Part shown: piece after piece, positions 62,399-64,000 of the stretch | Layout: each line of letters starts with the position of its first letter | Numbering within the stretch: position 1 is the first letter of the stretch | Assembly: GCF_016907835.1 (NCBI RefSeq) | Contig: NZ_JAFBCT010000001.1 | Coordinates: forward strand, 930,001 to 994,000 | Direction of reading: 5' to 3' | DNA from: Agromyces cerinus | GTDB taxonomy: Bacteria > Actinomycetota > Actinomycetes > Actinomycetales > Microbacteriaceae | Length of the DNA stretch: 64,000 nucleotides | Translations under genes and position numbers: made by a program | Notes under the pieces: model-generated | What the model was told of the DNA's origin: nothing | Databases searched by the model: none | Seen by the model: the letters and a program-made list of their open reading frames with translations, nothing else

Positions 62399-63175
62399 GT
62401 GCCACACGACGACACATCCTCGACGAGTTCGATGAAGCCGCGTTCGGAGACCCGCCGACCGTCGTTCTTCTGGTTGCTCGCGGCCATCGCCCTCCCACCG
62501 CTCGGACTCGCGGTCCGCTACCGGTTCCACCACCGTGAACGGCTGCCCCAGTCGGGCGCATTCGTGCTCGCGCCGAACCACTACAGCGAGATCGACCCGC
62601 TCGTGATCGGGGCGGCCGTGTGGAAGCTCGGCCGCGCGCCGCGCTTCCTCGCGAAGGCCTCGCTCTTCAAGAACCCCGTGCTGGGTTGGCTCCTGCGCAC
62701 CTCCGGGCAGATCCCGGTCGAGCGTGCGGGCAGCAAGAGCCACCGGGCGCTCCGCGCAGCGGAGGAGCTCGTCGAGAAGGGGCGCATGGTCGTCGTCTAC
62801 CCCGAGGGCTCGCTCACCCGCGACCCCGACCTGTGGCCGATGCGCGGCAAGACGGGCGCCGTGCGCATCGCACTCGAGCGCGACATCCCGATCATCCCCG
62901 CGGCCCACTGGGGCACGCAGGAGCTGATGCCGCGCTACGGCAAGAAGCTCCACCCGTTCCCGCGCAAGACGATCGACGTGATCATCGGCGAACCGCTCGA
63001 CCTCAGCGCCTATCGAGGCCGGCCGCTCACGCAGAGCAGCCTGCTCGAGGCGACGGGGGAGCTCATGGACGCGGTCGCCGAACTGCTCGCAGAGCTGCGC
63101 GGTGAGCCGGCACCGGCCGAGCGTTGGGATCCGACTCAGCACGGCCAGAAGGAGACGGGGCGCCTTGAAGACTAG
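62399..63175 (+). CDS. plsC: 1-acyl-sn-glycerol-3-phosphate acyltransferase
   Basis: 258 residues; makes phosphatidic acid from lysophosphatidic acid at the membrane. N-terminal hydrophobic segment (SFFWLLAAIALPPLGLAV), catalytic NHYSEID (HxxxxD), and substrate motif PEGSLTRDP. GTG 62399 follows GAAGGA by ten bases; ATG 62432 is an alternative start. It ends eleven bases into gpsA, which supplies its upstream substrate, so the order is functional. Confidence 0.9.
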   Translation: MPHDDTSSTSSMKPRSETRRPSFFWLLAAIALPPLGLAVRYRFHHRERLPQSGAFVLAPNHYSEIDPLVIGAAVWKLGRAPRFLAKASLFKNPVLGWLLRTSGQIPVERAGSKSHRALRAAEELVEKGRMVVVYPEGSLTRDPDLWPMRGKTGAVRIALERDIPIIPAAHWGTQELMPRYGKKLHPFPRKTIDVIIGEPLDLSAYRGRPLTQSSLLEATGELMDAVAELLAELRGEPAPAERWDPTQHGQKETGRLED

Positions 63176-64000
63176 AGATCCCGCCAAGAAGTCCGGAGGC
63201 CGCAAGGCCGCAGGCAAGCGCGTCGCCGTCCTCGGCGCCGGCAGCTGGGGCACCACCTTCGCGAAGATCCTCGCCGACGGCGGCGCCGATGTGGTGCTGT
63301 GGGCCCGGCGCCCCGAGCTGGCACGTGAGATCCAGGAGGCCAAGCGCAACAGCGACTACCTCCCGGGCGTGAACCTGCCGCTCGGCCTCCGTGCCACGAG
63401 CCGCCTCGACCTCGCCCTCGCGGGCGCCGAGCAGGTCTACATCTCGGTGCCGAGCCAGTCGCTGCGCGAGAATCTCGCGATCATCGCGCCGCACCTGCAC
63501 GCACAGGCATCCGTGGTCTCGCTCATGAAGGGCGTCGAGAAGTCGACGGGCAAGCGCATGAGCGAGGTCATCGCCGAGGTGCTGCGCCTCGACCCGGCGC
63601 AGATCGCCGTGATCTCGGGGCCGAACCTCGCGCTCGAGATCGCGAAGGAGCAGCCGACGGCCGCCGTCGTGTCGTCGACGAGTCTCGAGACGGCCCAGGC
63701 CGTGGCATCCGTTGCGCGCAACCGCTACTTCCGCACGTTCGTGAACACCGACGTGATCGGCACCGAGTTCGGCGGCGTGCTGAAGAACCTCATCGCCGTC
63801 GCGATCGGCATCGTCGACGGCGTCGGCTACGGCGAGAACACGAAGGCGTCGATCATCACGCGCGGTCTCGTCGAGATGACCGACTTCGCGGTCGCGTACG
63901 GCGCGCACCCCGAGACCCTCGCCGGGCTCGCGGGGCTCGGCGACCTCATCGCGACGAGCCAGTCGCCGCTCTCGCGCAACAACACCGCCGGGCGGCTGCT
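63165..64000 (+). CDS. gpsA: NAD(P)-dependent glycerol-3-phosphate dehydrogenase (3' end outside window)
   Basis: Makes sn-glycerol-3-phosphate for phospholipids. TTG 63165 fits: AGAAGGAG (63147-63154) precedes it by ten bases. After a basic 19-residue start comes the nucleotide-binding VAVLGAGSWGTTFAKILADG, then SVPSQSL, LMKGVEK, ISGPNLALEIAKEQPTAAVV, and the catalytic region with the conserved lysine in VLKNLIAVAIGI. GLGDLIATSQSPLSRN is the last part seen. 278 codons are in the window, about 85% of the usual length; no stop before the edge. Confidence 0.93.
   Translation, partial: MKTRDPAKKSGGRKAAGKRVAVLGAGSWGTTFAKILADGGADVVLWARRPELAREIQEAKRNSDYLPGVNLPLGLRATSRLDLALAGAEQVYISVPSQSLRENLAIIAPHLHAQASVVSLMKGVEKSTGKRMSEVIAEVLRLDPAQIAVISGPNLALEIAKEQPTAAVVSSTSLETAQAVASVARNRYFRTFVNTDVIGTEFGGVLKNLIAVAIGIVDGVGYGENTKASIITRGLVEMTDFAVAYGAHPETLAGLAGLGDLIATSQSPLSRNNTAGRL

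Noticed and set aside
1..64000. Mobile elements, prophage or integrated plasmid
   Set aside because: No transposase, integrase, att-like repeats or change in codon usage; the two tRNA genes are not followed by an integrase or a direct repeat that I can see.

Overview
The window is about 70% GC, with codons ending mainly in G or C, many GTG/TTG starts, 4-base stop/start overlaps and many leaderless-looking promoters. Gene content and order (gltX next to tRNA-Gln; leuC-leuD-murA-plsC-gpsA; CUT1 sugar uptake without its own ATPase; serA, leuB, ilvE) point to a Gram-positive actinobacterium, most likely Microbacteriaceae (Agromyces-like). The genus is an inference. I see no rRNA, CRISPR array, phage or insertion sequence; the window looks chromosomal.

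Layout. 1-2.8 kb: the 3' part of a Tat-exported 5'-nucleotidase and a small membrane protein facing it across a strong terminator. 2.9-14.3 kb: a fucoside-use locus with two GH29 alpha-L-fucosidases, a ROK repressor, an ABC importer (binding protein and two permeases), a ROK sugar kinase, an M81/MlrC-type protein and two tandem CutC proteins. 14.4-26.4 kb: small membrane proteins, serA, a TetR/DHA2 efflux pair with a clear operator, leuB, ilvE, an acetyltransferase, an FAH-family enzyme, a PLP enzyme divergent from a LysR regulator, and gltX. 26.5-38.1 kb: tRNA-Gln, a class A penicillin-binding protein, a glycine-alanine heptad protein anchored at both ends, a beta-lactamase-fold hydrolase, an MBL-fold protein, a diacylglycerol-kinase-like lipid kinase, tRNA-Glu, a YqhA-type membrane protein, a TerC exporter behind a yybP-ykoY manganese riboswitch, and an MFS transporter.

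38.2-58.8 kb is the most unusual part: one co-directional, tightly packed 20-kb block. It encodes a PP2C phosphatase, an FHA protein, a membrane Ser/Thr kinase, an FHA-like protein fused to a helix-turn-helix, two tandem giant secreted Ig/cadherin-like plus fibronectin-III proteins (1741 and 1769 residues), a MoxR ATPase, a DUF58 protein, a transglutaminase-like membrane protein whose whole catalytic triad is substituted, and a last FHA protein. Repeated D-x-T-x-x-R motifs in the kinase linker are plausible docking sites for the FHA proteins. My reading is a phospho-threonine-controlled cell-surface assembly or sensing system built around the giant proteins.

58.8-64.0 kb: leuCD behind a leaderless leucine-rich leader peptide with a hairpin (an attenuator), then murA, plsC and the start of gpsA, which runs off the right edge.
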